A stretch of 64,000 nt of DNA from Empedobacter sp036647415 (GTDB lineage: Bacteria > Bacteroidota > Bacteroidia > Flavobacteriales > Weeksellaceae), in contig NZ_JAVXKG010000011.1 in assembly GCF_036647415.1 (NCBI RefSeq), forward strand, positions 23,604 to 87,603, written 5' to 3'. A program made the translations under genes and the position numbers. Shown here piece by piece: positions 32,161 through 41,347 of this stretch. The notes under the pieces are model-generated. The model had not been told where the DNA came from. It searched no databases and saw only the letters and a program-made list of their open reading frames with translations. Position 1 is the stretch's first letter. Every line of letters starts with the position of its first letter.

Positions 32161-34818
32161 ATGGAAAATCATCAAATGCACCAACATTCTCCTGTTTATA
32201 GTTGTCCAATGCACCCAGAAGTGATAGGTGACGAAGGAGAAAAATGTCCAAAATGCGGTATGTTTTTGGTAGAAGTATCCGAAAATGCAAATTCTGAAAC
32301 GTCGTCTAATGAATCTAAATCAATAGATGATAACGCTTCATGTTCGCACAAAAAAGCGGAAGTTATTTCGGATGAATACTATTGTCCGATGCATTGCGAA
32401 GGAGATAAAACTTACGATAAACCAGGTAATTGTCCAGTTTGTGGTATGCATTTGATGAAAAAAGAAAATTCCGAAATTAAATCTACTGACGATCATACTT
32501 CATGTTCGCATAAAAAACAAGAAATTAAAGAAACAGTAAAACACAATCACGCGAATTGTTCGCATGAGCAACACAATGCAAGTGAAACTGTATCTGCAAC
32601 AGCTTCTAAAAAAGCGAATTCTGGCGATGTATATTATTGCCCGATGCATTGCGAAGGTGACAAAACTTACGATGAACCAGGCAATTGCCCAGTTTGTGGT
32701 ATGCATTTGATTAAGGAAGAAAAACTGAGTTTGACAAATCAATATACGTGTCCAATGCACCCAGAAATCATCGAAGATCAACCTGGTTTTTGTCCGATTT
32801 GTGGAATGGATTTAATTCCTATTGTACAAACCGATTCGGCGGATAATGTTTATTATCACACCCGAAAAATGTTCTGGATTTCGGTAATATTAACCGTTCC
32901 CATTTTTATTTTAGCAATGGGAGAAATGCTTCCTGGTAACCCAATTGGTAAAATCGTAAGCCCGCAAATATCGGCTTATATTCAGTTCGTACTGTGTTTA
33001 CCAATTGTTTTTTATACCTGTTGGTCATTTTTTCAACGTGCTTGGGTTTCTTTCAAAACGTGGAATCTTAACATGTTTAGTTTAATCGGATTGGGTGCTG
33101 GTGCTGGTTTTTTGTATTCAGTAGTAGGTTTGTTTTTTCCGGATTTATTTCCTGCAGAATTCAAAACGCATCACGGTCAAGTGGCTTTGTATTTTGAGTC
33201 GGTAGCGGTGATTTTAACTTTGGTGATGTTGGGACAAATGTTGGAGGCGAAGGCGCATTCCAAAACCAATTCTGCCTTAAAAGAGTTGATTAAATTATCT
33301 CCGAATGAAGCTTTTAGAATTGTTGATGGAAAAGAAGAAAAAGTAAGTATTGATCAAATTCAATTAGAAGATATTTTACGTGTAAAACCAGGAGATAAAG
33401 TTCCTGTTGATGGAATTATTGCCGAAGGTTTTGCAGATATTGACGAAAGTATGATTTCGGGAGAGCCGATTCCTGTCTCAAAAACGATTGATGATGAAGT
33501 GGTAGCAGGAACGATTAACGGAAGTAAAACGTTTTTGATGAAAGCAACCAAAGTAGGTGGCGAAACTTTATTGGCTCAAATCATCGATATGGTGAACCAA
33601 GCAAGTAGAAGTCAAGCCCCGATTCAAAAAGTAGTCGATAAAATTTCAAAAATATTTGTTCCAACTGTAATGATTATTGCTTTGGTAACCTTCTTCGCAT
33701 GGTGGATTTTTGGTAATGAAAATCGTATAGCTTTTGCAATTGCTAATGCTTTAGCGGTATTGATTGTGGCTTGTCCATGTGCTCTTGGTTTAGCTACGCC
33801 GATGTCGGTAATGGTGGCTGTTGGTAAAGGTGCAAAAAATGGTGTTTTAGTGAAAAATGCTGAAGCTTTAGAACGTTTGAACAAAGTAACAACTTTGACT
33901 ATTGATAAAACAGGTACGATTACCGAAGGAAAACCTGCGGTGGTAAACATTATTCCGTTTGAAGGTGCGAATAAAAATGAAGTATTGTTATTGGCAGCGA
34001 GTATGAATCAAAACAGTGGACATCCATTGGCACAATCTTTTGTTCATGCGGCAGAAAAAGAGAACTTGAATTTACATTCTATTCAAAATTTTGAAGATGT
34101 TGCAGGTAAAGGTGTAAAAGGTCAAGTTGATGGAAAAGAAGTGTATTTGGGTAATGAAGGATTGATGACGTTTGCGGCAATGGAAGTGCCGAAAGTTGAT
34201 AGTACGAATACTTTGTCTTTCTTGGGTGTTAACGGTAAAGTGTTGGCTGCTTTTGAAATTTCTGACGAAATAAAAGCATCGTCTAAAGAAGCAATTCAAA
34301 AAATTAAAGACCAAAAAGTAGATGTGATAATGCTGACAGGTGACAACGAGCAAACTGCTCAGAAAGTTGCAAAAGAAGTCGGTATCGAACATTATAAAGC
34401 GAAAGTTTTACCACAAGATAAACTAAATACCATCAAAGATTTTCAAATCAAAGAACAAGTGGTAGCGATGGCTGGCGATGGAATTAATGATGCGCCTGCA
34501 TTGGCTCAAGCTGATGTTTCGATTGCGATGGGAACAGGAACTGATGTTGCCATAGAAAGTGCTGATATTACCTTGTTGAAAGGTGATTTGATTGGCGTGT
34601 ATAAAAGTATTGTATTGAGTCATAAAATGATGCAAAATATTAAAGAAAATTTAGTTTTCGCTTTCATTTATAATGTATTAGGAATTCCGGTTGCAGCAGG
34701 ATTATTATATCCATTCTTTGGGATTTTATTATCGCCAATGTTGGCTGCCGCTGCGATGAGCTTGAGTTCGGTATCGGTGATTTTAAACGCCGCTCGATTG
34801 AATAGAGCAAAGATTTAG
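32161..34818 (+). CDS. copA: Copper-translocating P1B-type ATPase with four N-terminal metal-binding repeats
   Basis: 885 residues. The first 215 hold four repeats of the heavy-metal-binding type (YxCPMHxE...PGxCPxCGMxL), separated by Cys/His-rich linkers. Two middle copies share CPMHCEGDKTYD. The ATPase core follows: actuator MISGEPIPV (about 431), membrane CPC in VACPCALGLATP (about 538), phosphorylation site IDKTGTITEG (about 582), SGHPLAQ, MLTGDN and AGDGINDAPAL (about 771). It should pump Cu(I) out of the cytoplasm. The N-terminus has HMBD/YHS-like repeats rather than classic HMA domains. It starts 24 bp after the DUF3347 gene in the copper operon. Confidence 0.92.
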   Translation: MENHQMHQHSPVYSCPMHPEVIGDEGEKCPKCGMFLVEVSENANSETSSNESKSIDDNASCSHKKAEVISDEYYCPMHCEGDKTYDKPGNCPVCGMHLMKKENSEIKSTDDHTSCSHKKQEIKETVKHNHANCSHEQHNASETVSATASKKANSGDVYYCPMHCEGDKTYDEPGNCPVCGMHLIKEEKLSLTNQYTCPMHPEIIEDQPGFCPICGMDLIPIVQTDSADNVYYHTRKMFWISVILTVPIFILAMGEMLPGNPIGKIVSPQISAYIQFVLCLPIVFYTCWSFFQRAWVSFKTWNLNMFSLIGLGAGAGFLYSVVGLFFPDLFPAEFKTHHGQVALYFESVAVILTLVMLGQMLEAKAHSKTNSALKELIKLSPNEAFRIVDGKEEKVSIDQIQLEDILRVKPGDKVPVDGIIAEGFADIDESMISGEPIPVSKTIDDEVVAGTINGSKTFLMKATKVGGETLLAQIIDMVNQASRSQAPIQKVVDKISKIFVPTVMIIALVTFFAWWIFGNENRIAFAIANALAVLIVACPCALGLATPMSVMVAVGKGAKNGVLVKNAEALERLNKVTTLTIDKTGTITEGKPAVVNIIPFEGANKNEVLLLAASMNQNSGHPLAQSFVHAAEKENLNLHSIQNFEDVAGKGVKGQVDGKEVYLGNEGLMTFAAMEVPKVDSTNTLSFLGVNGKVLAAFEISDEIKASSKEAIQKIKDQKVDVIMLTGDNEQTAQKVAKEVGIEHYKAKVLPQDKLNTIKDFQIKEQVVAMAGDGINDAPALAQADVSIAMGTGTDVAIESADITLLKGDLIGVYKSIVLSHKMMQNIKENLVFAFIYNVLGIPVAAGLLYPFFGILLSPMLAAAAMSLSSVSVILNAARLNRAKI

Positions 34819-34862
34819 ATTTAGTATAAAAGTGATGTTAATAAAAAATAAAAATTGAAATA

Positions 34863-35297
34863 ATGAAAAATGTAAGATTGATTTTAGGAATTACAATTTT
34901 ATCATCTTTAGTATTGATTTCTTGTCAAAATAAAGAAAAAGAATCAACCAAAGAAATTTCTCACATAGAAATTAATCAACCAAATAATATTAATTCTATA
35001 TCAGAATTAGTATATAATATTGGAGATAAAGTTCCTAATAAACAGGTTTGCATGGTGAATAATGCGTACATGGGAAAAGACCAATTAGAAGTACCACATG
35101 ATGGTAAAACTTATTATGGTTGCTGCAATATGTGTGTAGAAAGAATTCCGAATGATGAAACTGCACGAACAGCTAAAGATCCATTTTCTGGTAAAAGTGT
35201 GGATAAATCTGAAGCATATATCGTTTTGAAAGATAAGGCTGGTAATGTAGATTATTTTGAGAATGAAGCAAATTATAAAAAATATAATCAACAATAA
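34863..35297 (+). CDS. Copper-operon lipoprotein with Cys/His metal-binding motif
   Basis: The 144-residue precursor has a lipoprotein signal (LGITILSSLVLISC, lipobox Cys near 21). The C-terminal half reads IGDKVPNKQVCMVNNAYMG and GKTYYGCCNMCVERIPNDETAR, a MlpB/TRASH-like cysteine cluster suited to Cu(I). It sits between the efflux ATPase and the multicopper oxidase. It would be anchored in a membrane facing the periplasm and may deliver copper to the oxidase. The oxidase start follows its stop by about 10 bp. Confidence 0.75.
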   Translation: MKNVRLILGITILSSLVLISCQNKEKESTKEISHIEINQPNNINSISELVYNIGDKVPNKQVCMVNNAYMGKDQLEVPHDGKTYYGCCNMCVERIPNDETARTAKDPFSGKSVDKSEAYIVLKDKAGNVDYFENEANYKKYNQQ

Positions 35298-35307
35298 TTC
35301 ATTGAAG

Positions 35308-37548
35308 ATGAGGAAATTTTTGTGTTTAACATTTGTACTATCAACATTTGTTGTTTTCGCTCAGAAACGAGTAGAATATGATTTGTATGTTCGTGATACA
35401 ATTGTAAATTTTGCGGGTAAAGAAAAACGTGCAATTTCGGTAAATGGACAAATTCCGATGCCAACGTTAGAGTTTACAGAAGGCGATACCGCTGTGATTC
35501 GTGTGCATAATGAGTTGAAAGAAGATACGTCTTTGCATTGGCATGGCGTGTGGTTGCCGAACAAGGAAGATGGTGTACCGATGTTAACGCAAATGGGAAT
35601 AAAACCAGGTACAATATATACCTATACTTTTCCGATTATTCAAAATGGTACGCATTGGTATCACAGTCATTCAGGTTATCAGGAGCAGATTGGGATGTAT
35701 GGTTCGATGATTTTTAAGAAACGAAAAAATGATCCAACTTTCCGAAAAGGAATAGACGATATTCCCTTTGAAACAGTGATGTTGAGCGAATGGACGAATT
35801 TAAAACCTGAAAATATTCAGCGAATGTTGCATAATGCAAACGATTGGGCGGGAATCAAAAAAGGTTCTACGCAAAGTTATGCAGAAGCGATACGAGAAGG
35901 TCATTTTAAAACAAAGTTAACTAACGAATGGAAACGTATGTTGGCAATGGATGTGAGTGATGTTTATTATGATAAATTCTTGATAAATGGGGCGAATGAA
36001 AGTCAATTAAAACAATATAAAGCGGGCGATAAAGTACGTTTACGAATTTCAAATGGTGGTGCGTCGTCTTATTTTTGGTTGCGTTTTGCAGGTGGAAAAA
36101 TGACCGTTGTTGCAAATGATGGAAATGATGTAGAGCCTTTGGAAGTTGATCGTTTAATAATCGGTGTTTCCGAAACGTATGATGTGGTGGTAACAATTCC
36201 CGAAGATGGTTTTTCTTACGAATTTCAAGCAACTCCAGAAGATAGAACAGCTTCAGCTTCTTTATTTATTGGGAATGGAAAAAAGCAATTGATAGAGCCA
36301 CTTCCTAAATTGAAATATTTTGAAGGAATGAAAATGATGAATGATATGATGAATTTAGATGGTTCGATGAATGATATGGGAATGAAAATGAGCTTGCAAC
36401 AAATGGATATGAACACCGTGATGTATCCAGAAATTACAGGCGAATCGAAAAAGAAATCGAACAAATCAAAGAAAGATTCTACTGAAAATAATCAAGAAAT
36501 GGATCATTCAAATCATTCAAATTCAACTTCTGATATTGTAACATTGAATTATGGAATGTTAAAATCGCCAGATAATACAGAACTTCCAAAAGATGCTCCT
36601 GTAAAAGAAATGCGTTTTGAATTGACAGGAAATATGAGTCGTTATGTGTGGAGTATGGACAATAAAGTTTTCTCAGAATCGGATAAAATTCCAGTCAAAA
36701 AAGGCGAAGTTTTACGCATTACGTTGTACAATAATTCGATGATGCGTCATCCGATGCATTTACATGGTTTCGATTTCCGTGTCATCAATAAAAATGGAGA
36801 ATATTCGCCGCTGAAAAACGTGTTAGATATTATGCCAATGGAAACAAATGTGATAGAATTTGAAGCAAATGCAGAAGGTGATTGGTTTTTTCATTGCCAT
36901 ATTTTGTATCATATGATGGGAGGAATGAACCGCGTTTTTGAAGTAGGCGATTACAAAAATCCGTTGTTACCAAATAAAAAACATGCTTACAAAATGTTAC
37001 AAATGGAAAGTAATATGAAACATTTTATGATAGAAAATGATTTTGCAACAAATGGTAATGATGGTATGTTGATGGTACAAGATGCGCGTTGGGCATTGAC
37101 TTCGGAGTGGAGTTTGGGTTATAAACCAATGCATGGTTACGAAGTTGAAACACATTTGGGACGTTATTTCGGAAGAAATCAATGGTTTCAGGCATTTATT
37201 GGTTTCGATTGGAATCAGCATAAAATGGACAATGAACATGGAAATGTCGAAAAAAATATTTTTGGACAAGATACCGAAAGAAACAAAGGCTTATTTAGTG
37301 CAGGTTTTGTGTACAAATTGCCAATGTTGGTCGATTTTCAAGCAGAGGTTTATCACACAGGAAAAGTTCGTTTGCAGTTTATGCGCGAAGATATTCCAAT
37401 TTCGAAACGTGTTCGTGCCGGAGTTATGTGGAATACAGACAAAGAATATATGGGCGAATTGAGCTATATTCTGAATAAAAATATGCACATCAGAACGCAT
37501 TACGACAGCGATATGGGATTCGGTGTTGGTTTGCGATTAGTATATTAA
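35308..37548 (+). CDS. Multicopper oxidase (CopA/PcoA type) with CopB-like C-terminal extension
   Basis: The ATG at 35308 (MRKFLCLTFVLSTFVVFAQ) gives a signal peptide; the frame opens 17 codons upstream inside the previous gene. The copper sites are complete: LHWHGVWLP, HWYHSHSGYQEQIGMYG, HPMHLHGFDFRV and FHCHILYHMMGGM. A Met/His-rich region (MKMMNDMMNLDGSMNDMGMK, MDHSNHSNS) around 345-415 is typical of cuprous oxidases. After the oxidase, about 150 residues (GYEVETHLGRYFG, GLFSAGFVYKLPMLVDFQAEVYHTG, MHIRTHYDSDMGFGVGLRLVY) look like outer-membrane beta strands of CopB. The product would oxidise Cu(I) in the periplasm or at the outer membrane. It is the last gene of the copper operon. Confidence 0.88.
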   Translation: MRKFLCLTFVLSTFVVFAQKRVEYDLYVRDTIVNFAGKEKRAISVNGQIPMPTLEFTEGDTAVIRVHNELKEDTSLHWHGVWLPNKEDGVPMLTQMGIKPGTIYTYTFPIIQNGTHWYHSHSGYQEQIGMYGSMIFKKRKNDPTFRKGIDDIPFETVMLSEWTNLKPENIQRMLHNANDWAGIKKGSTQSYAEAIREGHFKTKLTNEWKRMLAMDVSDVYYDKFLINGANESQLKQYKAGDKVRLRISNGGASSYFWLRFAGGKMTVVANDGNDVEPLEVDRLIIGVSETYDVVVTIPEDGFSYEFQATPEDRTASASLFIGNGKKQLIEPLPKLKYFEGMKMMNDMMNLDGSMNDMGMKMSLQQMDMNTVMYPEITGESKKKSNKSKKDSTENNQEMDHSNHSNSTSDIVTLNYGMLKSPDNTELPKDAPVKEMRFELTGNMSRYVWSMDNKVFSESDKIPVKKGEVLRITLYNNSMMRHPMHLHGFDFRVINKNGEYSPLKNVLDIMPMETNVIEFEANAEGDWFFHCHILYHMMGGMNRVFEVGDYKNPLLPNKKHAYKMLQMESNMKHFMIENDFATNGNDGMLMVQDARWALTSEWSLGYKPMHGYEVETHLGRYFGRNQWFQAFIGFDWNQHKMDNEHGNVEKNIFGQDTERNKGLFSAGFVYKLPMLVDFQAEVYHTGKVRLQFMREDIPISKRVRAGVMWNTDKEYMGELSYILNKNMHIRTHYDSDMGFGVGLRLVY

Positions 37549-37552
37549 GAAT

Positions 37553-37584
37553 AAAAAAACGGATAAATTTTTATCCGTTTTTTT
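37553..37584. terminator. Terminator ending the copper operon
   Basis: AAAAAAACGGATAAA and TTATCCGTTTTTTT form a long stem followed by a T run, 5 bp after the oxidase stop. Confidence 0.9.
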
Positions 37585-37595
37585 GTGCGTTATAT

Positions 37596-37847
37596 TTATT
37601 CTTTTACAGTATCTTCTTCAGAGATTTCGTCTACAACAAGTGTAAATTTCATCGACTTTTTTGGATATTGAGTCAAACTAATATCACTACGATTATTAAT
37701 GATAGAATTGATAAGCACTGTATCGCCAACCTTAAATTTTGCAACAGTTAATTTGTAATCTAATAAATAAGGACCACAAAAATAATTACCATTTTCATCC
37801 TTCTCAATTACACCTCTATAAATTCCTTCTTTCGTTTCTTTCGACAT
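37596..37847 (-). CDS. Small hypothetical protein
   Basis: An 83-residue soluble protein (MSKETKEGIYRGVIEKDENGNYFCGPYLLDYKL...). The pattern of short beta strands (AKFKVGDTVLINSIINNRSDI, MKFTLVVDEI) suggests a small OB- or SH3-like barrel. No family is recognised. It is a lone gene convergent with the copper operon and shares its terminator. Confidence 0.55.
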   Translation of the reverse strand: MSKETKEGIYRGVIEKDENGNYFCGPYLLDYKLTVAKFKVGDTVLINSIINNRSDISLTQYPKKSMKFTLVVDEISEEDTVKE

Positions 37848-37960
37848 ACATTTTATTTAAAGTGGAAAGGTACAAATAGAAATTGCAATTATGTTTGACT
37901 TTGATTAAAAAGATGAATTACTTCGTCAAAAAGAGGTATTTATTAACATTAAATAAAACA

Positions 37961-37991
37961 AAAATAGCATTTCTGTAAGAAATGCTATTTT
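37961..37991. terminator. Terminator of the outer-membrane protein gene
   Basis: AAAATAGCATTTC and GAAATGCTATTTT form a perfect 13-bp stem with a 5-nt loop; on the minus strand it is followed by T-rich sequence. It lies 23 bp past the stop of the 408-codon frame. Confidence 0.85.
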
Positions 37992-38013
37992 ATATTATTA
38001 GAATTTATATTGT

Positions 38014-39198
38014 TTAGAATTTAAAAATATCATACGTTAATCTTAAACTAAAAAGATTAAAATTACCTCTTAAATTTTGACCAGAGATGAATCTATTGTT
38101 TGTGAAATACCTTACATCAAAACCCAAATTATTGTATTTATATCCTATACCATATACAAAATTCGCAGCAACATTTCTTTCGTATGTATCAGAATAATTG
38201 GCATAATTTTGAGTAAAATCTTCTGTTAAAACAGGGTTAATTATAGAAGTATTAATTCCTAAACTTACAAAAAATCGAGACCCATCGTTTATATACATAT
38301 AATGTCTGGCATTAAGAAGAACTTGTATTTCAGAAAGCTTAATATTAACATTATTGTATACAGTTCCAGTTGAATGAGATTCTATATTAATATAATTTAA
38401 ATCAGCGTTTAATGACCATTTATTGTTATTGATAGGTAAAAAATATTCTAATCCTAAAGTAGCGCCAAATGAAGATCCATCGTTTGTGCTAGATACATTA
38501 TAATCTCTAGTTTCAATACTAAAATCAGGTGTGTTCATTGCAATACCAGCTGTAATTCTAAATTTCTTAGTATTTCTAATTTTACTATCCTTGGTGTCTT
38601 TTTTGACAAAATTTTTACATGAAGAATATTTGTCAATAAATCGTGTTAATTCATTTGTAGTATAATTAACACTATATTTTAAATTTCCACATGAGAAATT
38701 CTTAGAAAGTGTATTTTGGTAAGTATTTTTATAAATAGTTTTTCCAGACGAATCAATATAATATCTTTTGTATAATAACAGTTCTAATGGAGAATTGTTG
38801 ATAGAATAAAAGTAATTATTGAAATCATCAGATTTATAGCTGTACAATTTAACTTCTCCATCATATTCTTCTTTCAAGAAAACAGTTCTATTGTCAAAAA
38901 TAAAGTTTGGGTCTTTTGATATATTATTTATTTTTTGAGAAGAAACTTCTAAATTTCCTGTATAGCGAATATATTTTTTATCATTTACACTAAATTCTTT
39001 AACATCTTTTATAGGTAAAGCCTTTTCGATATTATCAACTTTTATTATAATTTCTGAGGGAGAATTTAGCCAATCTAAATCTTTAATAAGGACTTGATGT
39101 GAAGTATCTTTATTATCGATATAAGTTCCTTCACTAAATGTTACTTGACCATATAGAGGTATAGTCATTAATAAAATAAAAAATAAAATGTTTTTCAT
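38014..39198 (-). CDS. Outer-membrane beta-barrel protein (PorT-like), unknown function
   Basis: From the ATG at 39198 the product has a signal peptide (MKNILFFILLMTIPLYG). About 220 residues of exported domain follow (FSEGTYIDNKDTSHQVLIKDLDWL, then a KNTYQNTLSKNFSCGNLKYSV region). A C-terminal barrel comes last, with strands FRITAGIAMNTPDFSIETRDYN, SFGATLGLEYFLPINNNKWSLNADLNYI, ARHYMYINDGSRFFVSLGINTS and the final FNLFSLRLTYDIFKF. The terminal aromatic residue is typical of outer-membrane insertion. No ligand can be assigned. It appears monocistronic. Confidence 0.7.
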   Translation of the reverse strand: MKNILFFILLMTIPLYGQVTFSEGTYIDNKDTSHQVLIKDLDWLNSPSEIIIKVDNIEKALPIKDVKEFSVNDKKYIRYTGNLEVSSQKINNISKDPNFIFDNRTVFLKEEYDGEVKLYSYKSDDFNNYFYSINNSPLELLLYKRYYIDSSGKTIYKNTYQNTLSKNFSCGNLKYSVNYTTNELTRFIDKYSSCKNFVKKDTKDSKIRNTKKFRITAGIAMNTPDFSIETRDYNVSSTNDGSSFGATLGLEYFLPINNNKWSLNADLNYINIESHSTGTVYNNVNIKLSEIQVLLNARHYMYINDGSRFFVSLGINTSIINPVLTEDFTQNYANYSDTYERNVAANFVYGIGYKYNNLGFDVRYFTNNRFISGQNLRGNFNLFSLRLTYDIFKF

Positions 39199-39281
39199 AT
39201 ATAATATTGTATAAGAGCAAATATATGAAAAAGACAGCAATTTTTAGATTTAACTAAAAATGCTGTCATAAAATTGTTCTG

Positions 39282-39869
39282 TTATTTATTAATTTTCAAT
39301 TCATTGATAAAATCTTCAACATCTTTTCCAGAATAATCTGCCATTCCTACTGTTGTATGCGCAATATTTCCTTCTTTATCTAAGATTACGGTTGTAGGTA
39401 AAGAACCATTAAAAAAATCTTTTGGAATATCAGAATTTGGATAAACAACTGGCAACGATAATTTTTTACGAGCCATAAATTTTGCCACTTTTTCACGTTT
39501 TCCTTCAACTTCTACGGTCAAAATAACGACATCTTTATCGTCTTTAAATTTATCATATAAAACCTGTATTGTAGGCATTTCTGCAATACAAGGAGGACAC
39601 CAAGTTGCCCAAAAGTTCATAAAAACAACTTTACCTTTCAAATCATCCAGCGAAACAGCTTTTCCGTCAGCATCTACCATGTCGAATTTATAATTTGCCT
39701 CTGCAACAGTTTTTGGTTGATTATTTAGTGAATCTATTTTTTCTAATTTTGGTTGAAATAAACCTATTTTCATTAAACCTTGTTGCATCATTGCTTTTGC
39801 TTCTGGCACAAAAAGTAAAACCAAAGCTAATGCTCCTACAATTATTGTAGAATAATTTCTTTTTATCAT
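39282..39869 (-). CDS. TlpA-family membrane-anchored thioredoxin-like protein
   Basis: Starting at the ATG at 39869 (MIKRNYSTIIVGALALVLLFVPEAKA), 2 bp after the DoxX stop, the protein has about 195 residues. It has an N-terminal anchor and a thioredoxin fold (YKFDMVDADGKAVSLDDLKGKVVFMNFWATWCPPCIAEMP). The active site is WCPPC; the cis-Pro is in NGSLPTTVILD. TlpA proteins reduce periplasmic disulfides, for example for haem or copper centres. Coupling to the DoxX gene suggests that the pair exchanges electrons with quinones or handles oxidative stress. Confidence 0.88.
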   Translation of the reverse strand: MIKRNYSTIIVGALALVLLFVPEAKAMMQQGLMKIGLFQPKLEKIDSLNNQPKTVAEANYKFDMVDADGKAVSLDDLKGKVVFMNFWATWCPPCIAEMPTIQVLYDKFKDDKDVVILTVEVEGKREKVAKFMARKKLSLPVVYPNSDIPKDFFNGSLPTTVILDKEGNIAHTTVGMADYSGKDVEDFINELKINK

Positions 39870-39871
39870 TG

Positions 39872-40846
39872 TTATAAATTTGTTATTGTTTGTTCCCATT
39901 GTAAGCCGCTTATATCCGTTAAAACTACTTTATTTATTTTGTCATCAATTTCAAAATTTAAATTAGCTTTTGCACCCAAAGGTAACACCAAACTGTGCTT
40001 ATGCGGTGTAACTTTTGCTACATAATAATTATTAATTTGAGCTTTATTTAAATTTGATAAATCTTTCATATCCAAAGATTCTACGATTTCATTTTGATGA
40101 TTATGAAAATCAATTTTAATCAAAAAAGAACCATAAACGTCAGCGCCTTCTATACGCATTACGTCAAAAGAAACCTTGTTTTGATGTTGTTTCAGATTAG
40201 ATATTTCCACCTTTGGTTTTACAGATTTGTTGTGTAAAGTTCCGTAAACACCACCATGAAAAACTTGATTGGTAAAAAGTGTAATGAATAAAATGAAAAA
40301 ACTAAAACCGATAAAATAAGGTGATAATTTTTTGTAAGAAATAGAATTCCAATTGTTTTCTTGTTGAATAAATTGATTTTTATTGAATAAATAATCCAAC
40401 GATATTTTTCCCGAACCAGCCTGAAATAGAGTAAAACCTCCAGCTAATCCAAGAACGCCGATTTGCCATTCGTCCAAACAAGTTGTCCCAATCCAGCCCG
40501 AACCAAGTAAAATTCCCATTGCCAAAAAGAAAACTACAATACTCATGATACGTGTTTTGTAACCGAGCATTAAAAGTAATCCTACAACGCCTTCTACGAT
40601 GGTAAAAATCCACATATTCCAAAGTAAAGCTTCGGGATTTTCGACTAAATATTGAATAAGAGGTTTGATGAAAAGGGCGTTTGGTAAAAAATGATTGAAT
40701 TTTTCGCCAATATAACCTGTTGCTTCAGGATCAAGTTTATTTTCTAAAATTAATCGTCTCCAAAAAGCCGAAAAATACGTCCAACCAATGACTAAACGTA
40801 ATGCCAAAACAGCATTACCCATTGATAAAACAGATGTTTTTTGCAT
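39872..40846 (-). CDS. DoxX/TQO small-subunit DoxD family membrane protein
   Basis: A 324-residue protein with four to five helices at residues 10-160 (ALRLVIGWTYFSAFWRRLILENKL, LLWNMWIFTIVEGVVGLLLMLGYKTR, IMSIVVFFLAMGILLGSGWIGTTCLDEWQIGVLGLAGGFTLF). One more helix lies near 180. A C-terminal periplasmic beta domain follows (about 190-324). DoxD is the quinone-reducing subunit of thiosulfate:quinone oxidoreductase; the C-terminal part resembles DoxA-like domains. It is followed with 2-bp spacing by the TlpA gene. A role in sulfur or thiol oxidation would fit the thiosulfate-uptake genes at 26 kb, but this is an inference. Confidence 0.8.
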   Translation of the reverse strand: MQKTSVLSMGNAVLALRLVIGWTYFSAFWRRLILENKLDPEATGYIGEKFNHFLPNALFIKPLIQYLVENPEALLWNMWIFTIVEGVVGLLLMLGYKTRIMSIVVFFLAMGILLGSGWIGTTCLDEWQIGVLGLAGGFTLFQAGSGKISLDYLFNKNQFIQQENNWNSISYKKLSPYFIGFSFFILFITLFTNQVFHGGVYGTLHNKSVKPKVEISNLKQHQNKVSFDVMRIEGADVYGSFLIKIDFHNHQNEIVESLDMKDLSNLNKAQINNYYVAKVTPHKHSLVLPLGAKANLNFEIDDKINKVVLTDISGLQWEQTITNL

Positions 40847-40898
40847 AAATTATGATATAAGTGATTGAATAATTATTATCTAAATAGTTGAGAGATAA

Positions 40899-41261
40899 TT
40901 AAGATAACAACGAGTATTTCAATTGCTTATATAAAAGATAAAAAGGAATTTTTGTTGAACCAATTTCAACAGAAGTCGAATGTTCATCTACAATAGAAGA
41001 ACGCGCAAATTGAATAAAATTTAACTTGATTGGTTCAAAATCTGTATAAAAATCTCCAATTTGTTTGATTGACTTTTTGACTGTTTCAAATTTTACAACA
41101 CTGCAAGAAGTCGATTTACTATGTATTGTTTTTGCTTGATTTTTACTTTGATGTTGGCTTTGCTCAACCTCCAAAATATGATGAATAGAAGCCTTCATAC
41201 TACATGGAGAAAGTAACATGAACAGTGAAGTTATGATTAATACTAAGCTTTTAAAATTCAT
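40899..41261 (-). CDS. Exported hypothetical protein upstream of doxX
   Basis: Using the ATG at 41261 (MNFKSLVLIITSLFMLLSPCSMKA) the product has about 120 residues with a signal peptide. The mature part has scattered His residues (ASIHHILEVEQSQHQSKNQ) and one Cys, then IPFYLLYKQLKYSLLS at the end. Similar short proteins are found near metal or TonB-dependent genes in Flavobacteriia, with no known role. It lies 50 bp upstream of doxX in the same direction and may be co-transcribed. Confidence 0.55.
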   Translation of the reverse strand: MNFKSLVLIITSLFMLLSPCSMKASIHHILEVEQSQHQSKNQAKTIHSKSTSCSVVKFETVKKSIKQIGDFYTDFEPIKLNFIQFARSSIVDEHSTSVEIGSTKIPFYLLYKQLKYSLLS

Positions 41262-41334
41262 CAAAGCGAAACTAAGACTATTTTCTGAGATTAAATAGAA
41301 TTGCAAATAAACTTTAAGAAATTATTAGATTTTC

Positions 41335-41342
41335 TATCTTTG
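41335..41342 (+). promoter_or_regulatory. -7 box TATCTTTG of the iron-transport operon
   Basis: TATCTTTG matches the TAnnTTTG consensus and lies 6 bp before the ABC permease ATG, implying an almost leaderless transcript. No TTG sits at the ideal distance; the nearest is at 41301. Confidence 0.4.
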
Positions 41343-41347
41343 TCTTG

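Noticed and set aside
34072..34392. Long minus-strand frames inside the copper ATPase and oxidase genes
   Set aside because: They are antisense shadows of strongly conserved coding sequence.
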